Positions 19,090 to 29,074 of a DNA stretch of 64,000 bases are shown one piece after another. Under the pieces are notes generated by a model that saw only the letters and a program-made list of their open reading frames with translations, was not told where the DNA came from and ran no database searches. This DNA comes from Bacillus sp. REN10 (GTDB taxonomy: Bacteria; Bacillota; Bacilli; Bacillales; Domibacillaceae): contig NZ_JADHDW010000002.1 of the NCBI RefSeq assembly GCF_016820555.1, positions 257,736 to 321,735 on the forward strand, in the 5' to 3' direction. The stretch's first letter is position 1. Each line of letters starts with the position of its first letter. The position numbers and the translations under genes were made by a program.

Positions 19090-20766
19090 GTGTCAATTAC
19101 TTCGTTAGATGGGAAAAAATTTGCCGAAATGGTAAAGATGGGAGCTAATCATCTTTCAGCTAATGCTGATATGGTAGATGCACTCAATGTTTTCCCTGTT
19201 CCTGATGGTGATACGGGAACAAATATGAATTTATCGATGACTTCTGGTGCAAAGGAAGTTCAGCAACAGTCAAGCGAGCATTTTGGACAAACAGCTGCGT
19301 CTCTTTCTAAAGGGTTACTGATGGGAGCACGAGGCAACTCTGGTGTTATTTTGTCGCAATTGTTCAGAGGGTTTGCAAAAGCGATTGAACAACAATCGGT
19401 AGTGGATAGCAAACAATTGGCGAATGCCTTTGAATCTGGTGTGCAAACGGCTTATAAAGCAGTGATGAAGCCTGTAGAAGGAACGATTTTAACAGTGGCG
19501 AAAGATGCGGCTAAAAAAGCAGTGGCTACAGCTAAAAAACAAAAAGATATCGTTGTCATGATGGAAGCTTTAGTGGAAGAAGGACGAGCTTCATTAGCAC
19601 GTACCCCTGAATTTCTCCCTGTATTGAAAGAAGTAGGTGTAGTAGACAGTGGAGGTCAGGGACTTTTGCTTGTTTACGAAGGATTTCTTGCAGCTTTAAA
19701 AGGAGAAACGTTACCGGACAGTCCAGGTCTTGCTCCTGATATGGAAGAACTTGTGAGCGCTCAGCATCATCAAAGTGTTCAAGGGTTCATGAACACAGCC
19801 GATATTGAATTTGGCTACTGTACAGAGTTTATGGTTCGCTTTGAAGCGGATAAGGTAGCTAAACATCCATTTTCAGAAGAGCAGTTCCGAGCGGATTTAA
19901 GCGTGTATGGAGATTCGCTTCTTGTTATTTCTGATGATGAAATTGCTAAAGTTCACATTCACTCAGAACAACCTGGGGAAGTTTTATCCTATGGGCAAAA
20001 ATATGGTAGCTTAATTAGTATGAAAATCGAGAATATGCGAGAGCAGCACAGCAATATTGTTGGTGGCGATAAGTCGCAAAAGCCAGCAATTAAGAAGCCG
20101 GAAGTACAGCGAGAGTATGCCGTAGTCACAGTCGCTATGGGCGAAGGGATTTCTGAGTTGCTTCAAAGTATTGGCGCTTCTGCGGTGATTGAAGGCGGCC
20201 AAACGATGAATCCTAGCACAGAAGATATTGTGAAGGCTATTGAAGAAGCGCATGCTAAAAAAGTGATTATTTTGCCTAATAATAAGAACATTGTGATGGC
20301 AGCTGAACAGGCAGCTGAAGTCGTTGAGATCGACGCAGTTGTTGTCCCATCTAAAACAGTTCCTCAAGGAATGGCGGCGTTACTTGCTTTCAATCCTGAA
20401 GCCACATTAGAAGAAAACCAATCGGCGATGACAGAGGCTCTTTCTCATGTGAAAACGGGTCAAATCACATTTGCTGTCCGTGATACGAATATCGATGGAG
20501 TTGAAATTTCTAAAGATGACTTCATGGGATTAGCGGATGGCAAAATCGTGTTAACGAATCCAAATAAAATTGAAGCAGCGAAAGAGTTACTTAATCATTT
20601 AATTGATGAAGAATCTGAAATTGTGACGATTATTTATGGAGAAGATATCGAGCTTGATGACGTGCAGGAGATATCTTCATTTATAGAAGAGAAGTATGAA
20701 GAAGTGGAAGTAGAAGTCCATAATGGGAAACAGCCGCTATATTCATTTATTTTCTCAGTCGAATAA
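19090..20766 (+). CDS. fakA: DAK-phosphatase / fatty acid kinase-like protein YloV (FakA family)
   Basis: 558 residues with an N-terminal DhaL-like ATP domain holding the Mg2+-ATP loop PDGDTGTN (38–45) and ARGNSGVILSQ (about 78–88). A middle domain with YCTEF and SGGQGLL follows, then a C-terminal DegV-like domain. In Staphylococcus the FakA protein with a FakB partner phosphorylates exogenous fatty acids for phospholipid synthesis. No fakB is adjacent here. The start is GTG 19090 with GAGGAGG upstream. It is followed by a terminator. The fatty acid kinase role is inferred from the family. Confidence 0.88.
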   Translation: MSITSLDGKKFAEMVKMGANHLSANADMVDALNVFPVPDGDTGTNMNLSMTSGAKEVQQQSSEHFGQTAASLSKGLLMGARGNSGVILSQLFRGFAKAIEQQSVVDSKQLANAFESGVQTAYKAVMKPVEGTILTVAKDAAKKAVATAKKQKDIVVMMEALVEEGRASLARTPEFLPVLKEVGVVDSGGQGLLLVYEGFLAALKGETLPDSPGLAPDMEELVSAQHHQSVQGFMNTADIEFGYCTEFMVRFEADKVAKHPFSEEQFRADLSVYGDSLLVISDDEIAKVHIHSEQPGEVLSYGQKYGSLISMKIENMREQHSNIVGGDKSQKPAIKKPEVQREYAVVTVAMGEGISELLQSIGASAVIEGGQTMNPSTEDIVKAIEEAHAKKVIILPNNKNIVMAAEQAAEVVEIDAVVVPSKTVPQGMAALLAFNPEATLEENQSAMTEALSHVKTGQITFAVRDTNIDGVEISKDDFMGLADGKIVLTNPNKIEAAKELLNHLIDEESEIVTIIYGEDIELDDVQEISSFIEEKYEEVEVEVHNGKQPLYSFIFSVE

Positions 20767-20768
20767 AA

Positions 20769-20797
20769 AAGAAGGGGAGCTTCCTCTTCTTTTTTTA
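20769..20797 (+). terminator. intrinsic terminator after fakA
   Basis: AAGAAGGGG (20769–20777) faces CCTCTTCTT (20783–20791), with one mismatch and a five-base loop, followed by seven or more T residues. It lies directly behind the fakA stop. Confidence 0.85.
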
Positions 20798-20879
20798 TTT
20801 GTGCATTTTTAAGTTGCGTATAATAAAATATAGATATTGACCTATTTAGAGTAACCTAATGATACAAGGAGGCGACAGC

Positions 20880-21542
20880 ATGAAGTATAAAAGTGTGTTT
20901 GATATTATTGGACCAATTATGATTGGCCCTTCAAGCTCGCATACAGCGGGTGCAGCGAAAATTGGTCGTTTAGCTAGAAGCTTATTTGGAAGAGAACCAA
21001 AATGGGCAATTATCTCATTTTACGGTTCTTTTGCCCAAACGTATAAAGGTCATGCAACGGATGTCGCCATCATTGGTGGGCTCCTTGATTTTGATACATT
21101 TGATGAACGTATTATTGATGCCATAAAGATTGCCAAGAGCCGAGGTATGAAGATTCAATTCATCGAAGAAATGGCTGTTCCTACTCATCCGAATACAGCA
21201 AGAGTTCGCATTGGTGATGATGGGGGAGAAATGGAGCTAGTTGGAATCTCTATTGGCGGCGGTAAAATTGAAGTGACCGAGTTGAATGGGTTTGAGTTGA
21301 AACTCTCTGGTCAGCATCCAGCGATCTTGGTTGTTCATAATGATCGTTTTGGAGCAATTGCAACAGTTTCAAATGAACTAGCTAAACATGAGATCAATAT
21401 TGGTCATATGGAGGTTTCTCGAAAAGCGAAAGGTGAAATGGCTTTAATGATCATAGAGGTAGACCAGCCAATTGATGATGAGGTGTTGAAAGCAATTGAG
21501 AATTTACCTAATGTCATTCAAGTCGCGCGAATTGCAGATTAG
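20880..21542 (+). CDS. sdaAB: L-serine dehydratase, beta chain
   Basis: The beta subunit of the iron-sulfur L-serine dehydratase that converts serine to pyruvate and ammonia. 220 residues, identical in length to the B. subtilis chain. The N-terminal half has GPIMIGPSSSHTAGA (substrate-binding region). The C-terminal half is an ACT domain (about 148–220, beginning HPAILVVHNDRFGAIA). The ATG at 20880 has AAGGAGG upstream. A TATAAT at 20819–20824 could be its -10, though its -35 is poor. sdaAA follows after 56 bp. Confidence 0.94.
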   Translation: MKYKSVFDIIGPIMIGPSSSHTAGAAKIGRLARSLFGREPKWAIISFYGSFAQTYKGHATDVAIIGGLLDFDTFDERIIDAIKIAKSRGMKIQFIEEMAVPTHPNTARVRIGDDGGEMELVGISIGGGKIEVTELNGFELKLSGQHPAILVVHNDRFGAIATVSNELAKHEINIGHMEVSRKAKGEMALMIIEVDQPIDDEVLKAIENLPNVIQVARIAD

Positions 21543-21598
21543 TTTCCTAGAAAAAAGAAGTCATTTAGATCATCACCATGAGAATAGGAGTGAACAAG

Positions 21599-22489
21599 AT
21601 GTTTAAAACAGCAGCAGAACTCGTCAACATGGCTAATGAGCAGCAGAAAAAGATTTCAGATATCATGATTGAACAAGAAATGACCGTTACTGGAAAAACA
21701 TTAGATGAAGTGATGTCTTTCATGGAGAGAAATTTAGATGTCATGGAGCAAGCGGTGAAAAGGGGATTAAGTGGAGTGAAATCCCTATCCGGATTAACGG
21801 GTGGAGATGCGGTTTTGTTGCAAGATTATATTGCTAAAGGTCAAACGTTATCAGGACCATTATTATTGGATGCTGTGAGTAAAGCGGTTGCGACTAACGA
21901 AGTAAATGCTGCTATGGGAACCATCTGTGCGACTCCCACAGCTGGTAGCGCAGGGGTGGTCCCTGGCACTTTATTTGCCATTCAAGAAAAGCTGAAACCT
22001 TCCAAAGAAGACAAGGTTCGTTTTTTGTTTACAGCGGGAGCTTTCGGGTTTATTGTTGCTAATAATGCTTCCATTTCCGGTGCGGCAGGCGGTTGTCAAG
22101 CGGAGGTCGGTTCCGCATCTGGAATGGCTGCGGCTGCCATTGTCGAAATGGCAGGTGGAACCCCTGCTCAAAGTGCGGAAGCGATGGCGATTACTTTAAA
22201 AAATATGCTCGGACTTGTCTGTGACCCTGTGGCTGGTTTAGTGGAAGTTCCTTGTGTGAAGAGAAATGCGATGGGAGCAGCCAATGCGCTTGTCGCAGCT
22301 GATATGGCTCTCGCTGGCATAACAAGTCGAATTCCGTGTGATGAAGTGATTGAGGCCATGTATAAAATTGGTCAAACGATGCCGACTGCATTAAGAGAAA
22401 CAGCCGGCGGAGGATTAGCTGCAACACCAACCGGGCGTAAGTTGGAGGAACAAATTTATGGATCAACAACCCGAAATGCAAGTCAATGA
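21599..22489 (+). CDS. sdaAA: L-serine dehydratase, alpha chain
   Basis: The catalytic alpha subunit, which carries the oxygen-sensitive 4Fe-4S cluster. Cysteines lie in MGTICATPTAGSAG, AGGCQAEVGSASG and GLVCDPVAGLVEVPC. 296 residues from ATG 21599, chosen for the ATAGGAGTG site. A reading seven codons longer is possible but lacks a site. The 3' end runs 32 bp into recG in another frame, an unusually long overlap for this window. Confidence 0.94.
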   Translation: MFKTAAELVNMANEQQKKISDIMIEQEMTVTGKTLDEVMSFMERNLDVMEQAVKRGLSGVKSLSGLTGGDAVLLQDYIAKGQTLSGPLLLDAVSKAVATNEVNAAMGTICATPTAGSAGVVPGTLFAIQEKLKPSKEDKVRFLFTAGAFGFIVANNASISGAAGGCQAEVGSASGMAAAAIVEMAGGTPAQSAEAMAITLKNMLGLVCDPVAGLVEVPCVKRNAMGAANALVAADMALAGITSRIPCDEVIEAMYKIGQTMPTALRETAGGGLAATPTGRKLEEQIYGSTTRNASQ

Positions 22490-24533
22490 TTCCCCTCTGT
22501 TACAAGAAACGAGCTGTTTAAAAGGGGTCGGCAAAGAAACAGCCGCTTCTTTAAAAGAGCTTGGTATAGAAACCATTCATGATTTGTTGTACTACTTTCC
22601 TTATCGTTATGAAGATTATCGTTTAAAGGATTTAGCGGAAGTGGCTCATGATGAACGGGTGACAGTGGAAGGAAAAGTTCATAGCGTTCCGTCGCTAATG
22701 TTTTATTCTAAGAAAAAGTCACGCTTAACATTTAAGTTACTAGTAGGCCGTTACTTAGTCAGTGTTGTTTTTTTTAATCAGCCATATTTAAAAAATAAAA
22801 TTAATATTAATGACACGGTCACGCTCACTGGGAAATGGGATAGAAGTCGCCAAACGATTACGGCGCAGCAGATGAATCTTGGCCCTCATCAAAGGCAGGG
22901 TGATTTTGAGGCTGTTTATTCATTGAAAGGGATTGTATCCCCAAAATTATTTCGTAAATATGTGGGGCTAGCACTATCACAATATGGAGAGTGGATCGAA
23001 GAAACATTACCTGCTCAGTTTTTGCGGCAATATAAGTTGTTAACTTGCCGTGATGCGCTTCGTGCGCTCCATTTTCCGGCGAATGGAGAAGACATGAAGC
23101 AAGCTAGGCGAAGATTTGTCTATGAAGAATTTTTGACTTTTCAATTGAAAATGCAAGCTTTGCGAAAATTTGAGCGGGAACACTCCCAAGGTATGAAGCA
23201 AAATTATGAGGTGCAGCAGTTAAAGCTCTTTATTGATTCGTTGCCTTTTACAATGACAAATGCCCAAAAGCGAGTCGTTAATGAGATTTGTGCGGATTTA
23301 AAATCTCCTTATCGGATGAATCGGCTGTTGCAAGGGGATGTAGGTAGCGGAAAAACGGCTGTTGCGGCTGTTGCCCTATATGCCAGTGTAACAGCAGGAA
23401 ATCAAGGGGCTTTAATGGTGCCGACAGAGATCTTAGCTGAACAACATGCGGATTCTTTAACTGAACTGTTTGAGCCAATGGGGATTTCTTTAGCCCTTTT
23501 AACGAGTTCAGTGAAAGGGAAGCGCAGAAAAGAGCTTCTCTCGCGGCTGGAAGCTGGAGAAATTGATGTCGTGGTTGGTACTCATGCATTAATTCAAGAG
23601 GATGTTCATTTTCGCCGTCTGGGGCTTGTTATTACCGATGAACAGCATCGTTTCGGGGTCAATCAAAGAAGAATATTGAGGGAAAAGGGAGAGAGTCCGG
23701 ATGTGCTGTTCATGACAGCTACTCCGATTCCGCGAACGCTGGCGATCACGGTTTTTGGTGAAATGGACGTTTCTATCATTGATGAAATGCCTGCAGGGCG
23801 AAAAGCCATTGAAACGTATTGGGCGAGAGAAGAGATGCTCCAGCGCGTCCTTGGCTTTATGGAAAAAGAATTAGTGAAAGGTCGTCAAGCTTATGTCATT
23901 TGCCCGTTAATAGAAGAGTCAGAGAAAATGGATCTGCAAAACGCTTTAGATGTCCATTCGCAGCTCGTGCATTATTTTCATGGCCGCTTTCAAGTGGGCT
24001 TGATGCACGGCCGGCTTTCTGCTGAAGAAAAAGATCAGGTCATGAAAGCTTTTGCGGACAATCATATTCAAGTGCTTGTTTCGACCACCGTAGTAGAAGT
24101 TGGAGTCAATGTGCCTAATGCTACGATGATGGTCATTTACGATGCAGAGCGGTTTGGTCTCTCGCAGCTACATCAGCTTCGTGGCCGTGTTGGTCGGGGG
24201 AGTGAACAATCATATTGTATTTTACTAGCTAATCCGAAAACAGAAGTCGGTCAAGAACGCATGAAAATTATGACGGAAACAAATGATGGGTTTGTATTAA
24301 GTGAAAAAGATTTGGAACTGCGCGGACCGGGAGATTTCTTCGGAAGAAAGCAGAGTGGTTTACCGGAATTTAAAGTGGCTGATATGGTGCATGATTATCG
24401 CACATTAGAAATTGCTAGAGAAGATGCTAAAAGGTTAATTGAATCGGAAGAGTTTTGGCAGGAGGAAGAGTTTTCGATGCTTCGTGAGTCCCTCCAGCAA
24501 TCCGGTGTTCTTTCAGGAGAAAAACTAGATTAA
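22458..24533 (+). CDS. recG: ATP-dependent DNA helicase RecG
   Basis: A fork-regressing helicase used in recombination and replication restart. An N-terminal wedge (OB) domain precedes the helicase lobes. Walker A is GDVGSGKT (293–300), the DEQH box lies at 394–397 and ATPIPRTLAIT follows. VVEVGVNVPNAT and QLRGRVGRG are motifs V and VI. The C-terminal LELRGPGDFFG is diagnostic. 691 residues. The ATG follows GGAGGAAC inside the end of sdaAA; a second in-frame ATG lies a few codons downstream. Confidence 0.95.
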   Translation: MDQQPEMQVNDSPLLQETSCLKGVGKETAASLKELGIETIHDLLYYFPYRYEDYRLKDLAEVAHDERVTVEGKVHSVPSLMFYSKKKSRLTFKLLVGRYLVSVVFFNQPYLKNKININDTVTLTGKWDRSRQTITAQQMNLGPHQRQGDFEAVYSLKGIVSPKLFRKYVGLALSQYGEWIEETLPAQFLRQYKLLTCRDALRALHFPANGEDMKQARRRFVYEEFLTFQLKMQALRKFEREHSQGMKQNYEVQQLKLFIDSLPFTMTNAQKRVVNEICADLKSPYRMNRLLQGDVGSGKTAVAAVALYASVTAGNQGALMVPTEILAEQHADSLTELFEPMGISLALLTSSVKGKRRKELLSRLEAGEIDVVVGTHALIQEDVHFRRLGLVITDEQHRFGVNQRRILREKGESPDVLFMTATPIPRTLAITVFGEMDVSIIDEMPAGRKAIETYWAREEMLQRVLGFMEKELVKGRQAYVICPLIEESEKMDLQNALDVHSQLVHYFHGRFQVGLMHGRLSAEEKDQVMKAFADNHIQVLVSTTVVEVGVNVPNATMMVIYDAERFGLSQLHQLRGRVGRGSEQSYCILLANPKTEVGQERMKIMTETNDGFVLSEKDLELRGPGDFFGRKQSGLPEFKVADMVHDYRTLEIAREDAKRLIESEEFWQEEEFSMLRESLQQSGVLSGEKLD

Positions 24534-24538
24534 TTGGG

Positions 24539-24569
24539 AATGCAAGATTTTCCTTGCATTCTGTTTTTT
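24539..24569 (+). terminator. intrinsic terminator after recG
   Basis: AATGCAAG (24539–24546) pairs perfectly with CTTGCATT (24553–24560), followed by CTG and a T run. The right arm contains the TTGCAT used as the -35 of the fapR promoter. Confidence 0.8.
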
Positions 24570-24582
24570 TTGCTTTTATACT
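24554..24582 (+). promoter_or_regulatory. sigma-A promoter of the fapR operon
   Basis: TTGCAT (24554–24559) and TATACT (24577–24582) are spaced by 17 bp. The predicted start falls inside the FapR operator, as expected for autoregulation. Confidence 0.8.
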
Positions 24583-24585
24583 ACT

Positions 24586-24606
24586 GTTAGTACCTAGTCC
24601 TAATAT
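24586..24606 (+). promoter_or_regulatory. FapR operator
   Basis: The sequence GTTAGTACCTAGTCCTAATA closely fits the conserved FapR box of Bacillus (TTAGTACCT-type palindrome). It starts four bases after the -10 of the fapR promoter. In B. subtilis FapR represses this operon and malonyl-CoA or malonyl-ACP releases it. Confidence 0.88.
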
Positions 24607-24623
24607 CGGATGGTGTAATATTG

Positions 24624-25208
24624 ATGAGACGTTCAAAAAAAGAGAGACAATCCCAGTTGCAAGAAACGATTAAAGATAATCCATTTGTAACGGATGAAGA
24701 GTTGGCGGACCGCTTCGGAGTGAGCGTGCAGACGATTCGTCTAGACCGCATGGAGCTCTCCATACCGGAACTGCGTGAAAGAATCAAGCATGTGGCTGAA
24801 AAGAAATTAGCGGATGAAGTTCGCTCATTGCCAATTGAAGAAGTAATTGGCGATGTGATTGATATTGAATTAGATAAAAGTGCGATCTCCATTTTCGATG
24901 TCCAGAAAGAGCATGTCTTTACGAGAAATGGCATTGCACGAGGGCATCACTTGTTTGCTCAAGCCAATTCTCTCGCTGTAGCTGTCATTAACGATGAATT
25001 AGCCTTGACAGCAAAGGCGAACATTCATTTTAAGCGCTCCGTGCGTGAAGGTGAGCGAGTAGTGGCAAAAGCGAAAGTGGTCGATGTCAATAAAGAAAAT
25101 GAAAGAACGATCGTTGAAGTACATAGTTATGTTGGTCATGAATTAGTGTTTCAAGGCGATTTCACAATGTATCGTTCCAATATAGAAGCAAAGGATGAAA
25201 TAAAATGA
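24624..25208 (+). CDS. fapR: FapR, malonyl-CoA-responsive repressor of lipid synthesis
   Basis: A transcription factor with an N-terminal DeoR-like helix-turn-helix ([19 protein letters not shown], about 22–40), a linking helix and a C-terminal hotdog effector domain ([18 protein letters not shown], about 104–121). It represses fatty acid and phospholipid genes until malonyl-CoA accumulates. The start is ATG 24624, giving MRRSKKERQ like B. subtilis. A TTG one codon earlier is the alternative. It overlaps plsX by 4 bp and carries its own operator upstream. Confidence 0.95.
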   Translation: MRRSKKERQSQLQETIKDNPFVTDEELADRFGVSVQTIRLDRMELSIPELRERIKHVAEKKLADEVRSLPIEEVIGDVIDIELDKSAISIFDVQKEHVFTRNGIARGHHLFAQANSLAVAVINDELALTAKANIHFKRSVREGERVVAKAKVVDVNKENERTIVEVHSYVGHELVFQGDFTMYRSNIEAKDEIK

Positions 25209-26206
25209 AAATAGCAGTAGATGCGATGGGCGGAGATCATGCGCCAAAGGAGATTATTTTAGGAACGAATCGAGCTTTAGAGGAAATTCCGGATCTCGAA
25301 GTACTAATTTTTGGTGACGAAGAGAAAATGAAGCCACTTTTAACTCCAACGAGTCGTGCTACTATTATTCATTCCGAGGAAATCATTTCAGGAGCAGATG
25401 AGCCTGTTCGTGCCGTGCGTCGTAAAAAGAAAGCGTCGATGGTCATGATGGCTCAAGCTGTGGCCGATGGAGAAGCTGCTGCCTGTGTCTCAGCAGGGAA
25501 CACAGGAGCGTTGATGGCGGCTGGTTTATTTATCGTCGGTCGAATTGATGGTATTCAGCGCCCCGCTTTAGCCCCTACGTTACCAACGATTGACGGTCGC
25601 GGCTTTGTGATGTTAGATCTCGGTGCAAACTCAGATGCGAAACCGGAACATTTAGTGCAATATGCGTTAATGGGTTCGATCTATGCTGAAAAAGTGAGAG
25701 GGATTGAAAAGCCTAAAGTTGGTCTTTTAAACATCGGTACCGAAGAGAAAAAAGGAAATGAATTAACGAAAGAAGCGTTTGTACTGCTGAAGCAGCAAAC
25801 AAACATTCATTTTATCGGAAATGTTGAATCAAGAGATTTGCTCAATGGTGTTGCTGATGTAGTTGTCACGGACGGCTTTACTGGCAACATGGTTCTAAAG
25901 ACATTAGAAGGCACAGCTCTTTCAATTTTCTCGATGTTAAAGTCTTCTTTAACCTCTTCACTAAAGGCAAAAATCGGTGCAGGCTTACTGAAATCTGAAT
26001 TATACGGACTGAAAAATAAAATGGACTATACAGAATATGGCGGTGCGGGCTTATTCGGTTTAAAAGCCCCTGTTATCAAGGCTCATGGTTCATCTAATGC
26101 CAATGCGTTTTATAATGCATTAAAACAGGCCTATACAATGGCGCAAGCGAACGTGCCAGCAACCATTCAAGATGCAGCAAATTTGTTAGTAGAAAATAAA
26201 AACTAA
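25205..26206 (+). CDS. plsX: phosphate acyltransferase PlsX
   Basis: It makes acyl-phosphate from acyl-ACP, the donor that PlsY uses to start phospholipid synthesis. 333 residues with [11 protein letters not shown] at the N-terminus, [12 protein letters not shown] (about 98–109), [26 protein letters not shown] and the final YGGAGLFG, all family hallmarks. The ATG overlaps the fapR stop by 4 bp, so regulator and enzyme are translationally coupled. Confidence 0.96.
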   Translation: MKIAVDAMGGDHAPKEIILGTNRALEEIPDLEVLIFGDEEKMKPLLTPTSRATIIHSEEIISGADEPVRAVRRKKKASMVMMAQAVADGEAAACVSAGNTGALMAAGLFIVGRIDGIQRPALAPTLPTIDGRGFVMLDLGANSDAKPEHLVQYALMGSIYAEKVRGIEKPKVGLLNIGTEEKKGNELTKEAFVLLKQQTNIHFIGNVESRDLLNGVADVVVTDGFTGNMVLKTLEGTALSIFSMLKSSLTSSLKAKIGAGLLKSELYGLKNKMDYTEYGGAGLFGLKAPVIKAHGSSNANAFYNALKQAYTMAQANVPATIQDAANLLVENKN

Positions 26207-26219
26207 GGGGGCGAAACTG

Positions 26220-27167
26220 ATGGGGAAAATAGCCTTTGTATTTCCGGGTCAAGGTTCACAAGCAGTCGGTATGGGACAATCGCTAGCCGACCAGCATAAA
26301 GATATTCATCAATTATTTATGAGGGCAGATGAGAGACTAGGTTTCTCTTTAAGCGATATTATCTTTAATGGTCCACAAGAAACACTGACGTTAACAATGA
26401 ATGCGCAGCCTGCTTTATTAGCAACTAGCATGGCGGTGTTGCAGCGCTTTTCTACAGAAGGGATCGTTCCTGATTACGTGGCGGGTCATAGCTTAGGAGA
26501 ATATACCGCTTTAACAGCAGCCGGTGCTTTATCATTTGAGGATGCCGTTTATGCTGTTCATAAGCGCGGTCAATTTATGGAAGAGGCTGTGCCGGCAGGA
26601 GAAGGAACGATGGCTGCTGTATTAGGAATGGAAAGAAGCGTGTTACAGCAAGTAGTGGATGAAGTAACCGCTAATGGAAATGCGGTTGGTCTTGCAAATT
26701 TAAACTGTCCGGGTCAAATTGTTATATCCGGTACAAAAGCAGGAGTAGAACAAGCTTCTGAACTAGCGAAAGAAAAAGGGGCTAAACGAGTGCTTCCGTT
26801 AAATGTGAGCGGTCCGTTCCATTCTTCTTTGATGAAGCCAGCAACGGAACAGCTAGAAGCTGTATTGAATGAAATTGAACTTCATGATAGCCGCGTACCT
26901 GTTATGGCCAATGTAGATGCAAAAGTTGTTCAACAGGCAGATGAAATTAAGCGAAAACTATTGCAACAATTGTATTCTCCTGTATTGTGGGAAGACAGTG
27001 TGGGAGCACTGATTGCAGAGGGTGTGGATACCTTTATTGAAATTGGTCCAGGTAAAGTGCTTTCCGGCTTGATTAAAAAGATTAATCGTCAAGTTCGAAC
27101 GTTTGCGATTCAAGACGAAGAATCCATTCAGGCAGCAGTAGCACAATTAAAGGAGGCATCTCAATGA
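26220..27167 (+). CDS. fabD: malonyl-CoA–ACP transacylase
   Basis: It moves malonyl groups from CoA to ACP for chain elongation. 315 residues. [12 protein letters not shown] is near the N-terminus. The nucleophile elbow is GHSLGEY with Ser91, and the catalytic partner is His201 in GPFHSSLM. The ATG follows GGGGGCG by a normal distance. It overlaps fabG by 4 bp. Confidence 0.96.
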   Translation: MGKIAFVFPGQGSQAVGMGQSLADQHKDIHQLFMRADERLGFSLSDIIFNGPQETLTLTMNAQPALLATSMAVLQRFSTEGIVPDYVAGHSLGEYTALTAAGALSFEDAVYAVHKRGQFMEEAVPAGEGTMAAVLGMERSVLQQVVDEVTANGNAVGLANLNCPGQIVISGTKAGVEQASELAKEKGAKRVLPLNVSGPFHSSLMKPATEQLEAVLNEIELHDSRVPVMANVDAKVVQQADEIKRKLLQQLYSPVLWEDSVGALIAEGVDTFIEIGPGKVLSGLIKKINRQVRTFAIQDEESIQAAVAQLKEASQ

Positions 27168-27907
27168 AATTATTAGGGAAATCAGCTTTAGTAACAGGCG
27201 CTTCACGCGGCATTGGCCGAGAAATTGCTCTCGAGCTTGCCCGTCAAGGAGCGGATGTAGCTGTTAACTATTCAGGTAGTGAAGCGAAAGCGAATGAAGT
27301 GGTGGAAGAAATTAAAGCGCTTGGCCGTCAAGCGATTGCTATTCAATGCAATGTGTCAAACAGTGAATCTGTGCAAGAAATGGTCAATCAAACGGTGAAT
27401 ACGTTTGGAAAAATAGATATTTTAATTAATAATGCAGGTATCACAAGAGACAACTTGCTGATGCGTATGAAAGAGCAAGAGTGGGATGATGTGATTAATA
27501 CGAATCTTAAAGGTGTGTTTCTTTGTACAAAGGCAGTCACTCGTCCAATGATGAAACAGAGAAGTGGCCGTATTGTTAATATTGCTTCAATCGTAGGTGT
27601 AAGCGGTAATCCGGGACAAGCAAACTATGTCGCTGCTAAAGCAGGTGTGATTGGCTTAACGAAAACAACGGCGAAAGAGCTCGCTTCAAGAGGGATCACA
27701 GTCAATGCGATCGCGCCAGGTTTTATTACAACTGACATGACTGATGTATTGCCAGAAGAAGCGAAACAAGCAATGCTGGGTCAAATTCCGCTTGCTCGCT
27801 TTGGTGAACCGGCAGATATTGCAAAAACAGTTGTGTTTTTAGCGTCGGAAGATTCAAAGTATATGACAGGTCAAACATTGCACATTGATGGCGGCATGGT
27901 CATGTAA
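27164..27907 (+). CDS. fabG: 3-oxoacyl-ACP reductase
   Basis: An NADPH-dependent short-chain dehydrogenase that reduces beta-ketoacyl-ACP. 247 residues. The cofactor loop is TGASRGIG (11–18), NNAG lies near 88, and the catalytic YVAAK has Tyr155 and Lys159. C-terminal segments FITTDMTD and LHIDGGMVM are typical. The start codon overlaps the fabD stop, behind AAAGGAGG. Confidence 0.96.
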   Translation: MKLLGKSALVTGASRGIGREIALELARQGADVAVNYSGSEAKANEVVEEIKALGRQAIAIQCNVSNSESVQEMVNQTVNTFGKIDILINNAGITRDNLLMRMKEQEWDDVINTNLKGVFLCTKAVTRPMMKQRSGRIVNIASIVGVSGNPGQANYVAAKAGVIGLTKTTAKELASRGITVNAIAPGFITTDMTDVLPEEAKQAMLGQIPLARFGEPADIAKTVVFLASEDSKYMTGQTLHIDGGMVM

Positions 27908-27918
27908 TAGAAAATTTA

Positions 27919-27947
27919 TTTAATCTTGACGGGAATTCGTCTATAAT
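27919..27947 (+). promoter_or_regulatory. possible promoter for acpP
   Basis: A perfect TATAAT stands at 27942–27947, 24 bp before the acpP start, with only a weak TTTAAT-like -35 at 17 bp. It could provide extra acpP expression over the fapR operon read-through. Confidence 0.4.
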
Positions 27948-27970
27948 GACTTGAGGGGAGGTGAACGAAT

Positions 27971-28204
27971 ATGGCAGACGTATTAGAACGTGTAACGAAA
28001 ATCATCGTAGATCGTCTTGGAGTAGAAGAATCTCAAGTAACATTAGAAGCTTCTTTCAAGGAAGATCTAGGAGCGGATTCTTTAGATGTAGTTGAACTTG
28101 TAATGGAATTAGAAGATGAGTTCGATATGGAAATTTCTGATGATGATGCAGAGAAAATTGCGACAGTGGGTGACGCTGTGAATTATATAAACAGCAAAAA
28201 CTAA
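27971..28204 (+). CDS. acpP: acyl carrier protein
   Basis: A 77-residue acidic carrier of fatty acyl chains. The phosphopantetheine site is Ser37 in [10 protein letters not shown], followed by the usual acidic helix and DAVNYI near the C-terminus. The ATG has GAGGGGAGGTG upstream. It closes the FapR-controlled group and is followed by a terminator. Confidence 0.97.
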   Translation: MADVLERVTKIIVDRLGVEESQVTLEASFKEDLGADSLDVVELVMELEDEFDMEISDDDAEKIATVGDAVNYINSKN

Positions 28205-28221
28205 GTCGTTGAAAGATGCAG

Positions 28222-28253
28222 GCTCCGTTATCTAAACGGAGCTTTCTTCTTTT
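28222..28253 (+). terminator. intrinsic terminator after acpP
   Basis: GCTCCGTT (28222–28229) pairs perfectly with AACGGAGC (28235–28242) around ATCTA and is followed by a T-rich tail (TTTCTTCTTTT). It separates acpP from rnc. Confidence 0.88.
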
Positions 28254-28320
28254 GCGATTTTTTTCATTTTCGACTAAACTGTCTTTGAGTGTAAATTTGT
28301 TATGTAGTGGAGGAAGTCCC

Positions 28321-29058
28321 ATGAGGAAAGCAAATAAAGAATATCGAAAACCATCGCATAGAAAAGATGAATCCTTTAAGCAATTACAGCAAAAATTAGG
28401 CATTCAATTTCATGATGAACGACTATTAAAACAAGCATTTACGCATTCATCCTATGTGAATGAGCATCGGAAAAAACCATATGAAGACAATGAACGGTTA
28501 GAGTTTTTAGGAGATGCCGTCTTAGAGCTGACTGTTTCACAATTTTTGTTTAAAAAATATTCGCTATTATCAGAAGGTGATTTAACCAAATTAAGAGCGG
28601 CGATCGTTTGTGAGCCTTCTCTTGTGACGTTTGCCAATGAACTCCAATTTGGTGAAGTGGTGTTGCTTGGGAAAGGAGAGGAAATGACAGGCGGCCGTAT
28701 GAGACCGGCTCTTTTGGCTGATGTATTCGAAGCGTTTGTTGGTGCGCTGTATTTAGATCAAGGGATGGAGACGGTCATTTCCTTTTTAGAAGATGTGGTT
28801 TTTCCGAAAATTAATTCCGGTGCTTTTTCTCATATGATGGATTACAAAAGTCAGCTGCAGGAACTAGTGCAGCGACAAACGAAAGGACAGCTTGAATATC
28901 GAATTCTTGATGAAAAAGGACCTGCCCACAGCAAAGAATTCGTTGCTCAAGTTTCGCTTAATGATGAAGTGCTTGGAAGCGGTCAGGGGAAATCAAAAAA
29001 GGAAGCGGAACAATATGCTGCTCAAATGGCTTTAGCAGCGTTGCAACATAAAGAATAG
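28321..29058 (+). CDS. rnc: ribonuclease III
   Basis: It cleaves double-stranded RNA, including rRNA precursors and the SRP RNA precursor. 245 residues from ATG 28321, behind GGAGGAAG. An upstream in-frame extension of 35 codons passes through the acpP terminator and is rejected. The catalytic signature [14 protein letters not shown] is near 58–71, a second acidic pair lies in [14 protein letters not shown], and a dsRNA-binding domain covers about 178–245. smc follows after 16 bp, as in B. subtilis. Confidence 0.95.
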   Translation: MRKANKEYRKPSHRKDESFKQLQQKLGIQFHDERLLKQAFTHSSYVNEHRKKPYEDNERLEFLGDAVLELTVSQFLFKKYSLLSEGDLTKLRAAIVCEPSLVTFANELQFGEVVLLGKGEEMTGGRMRPALLADVFEAFVGALYLDQGMETVISFLEDVVFPKINSGAFSHMMDYKSQLQELVQRQTKGQLEYRILDEKGPAHSKEFVAQVSLNDEVLGSGQGKSKKEAEQYAAQMALAALQHKE

Positions 29059-29074
29059 AAAGTGGGAAAGACAT

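Noticed and set aside
27926-27947. TTGACG plus TATAAT before acpP as a strong promoter
   Set aside because: The two boxes are only 10 bp apart, so they cannot work together. Only the -10 is kept, with a weak alternative -35.
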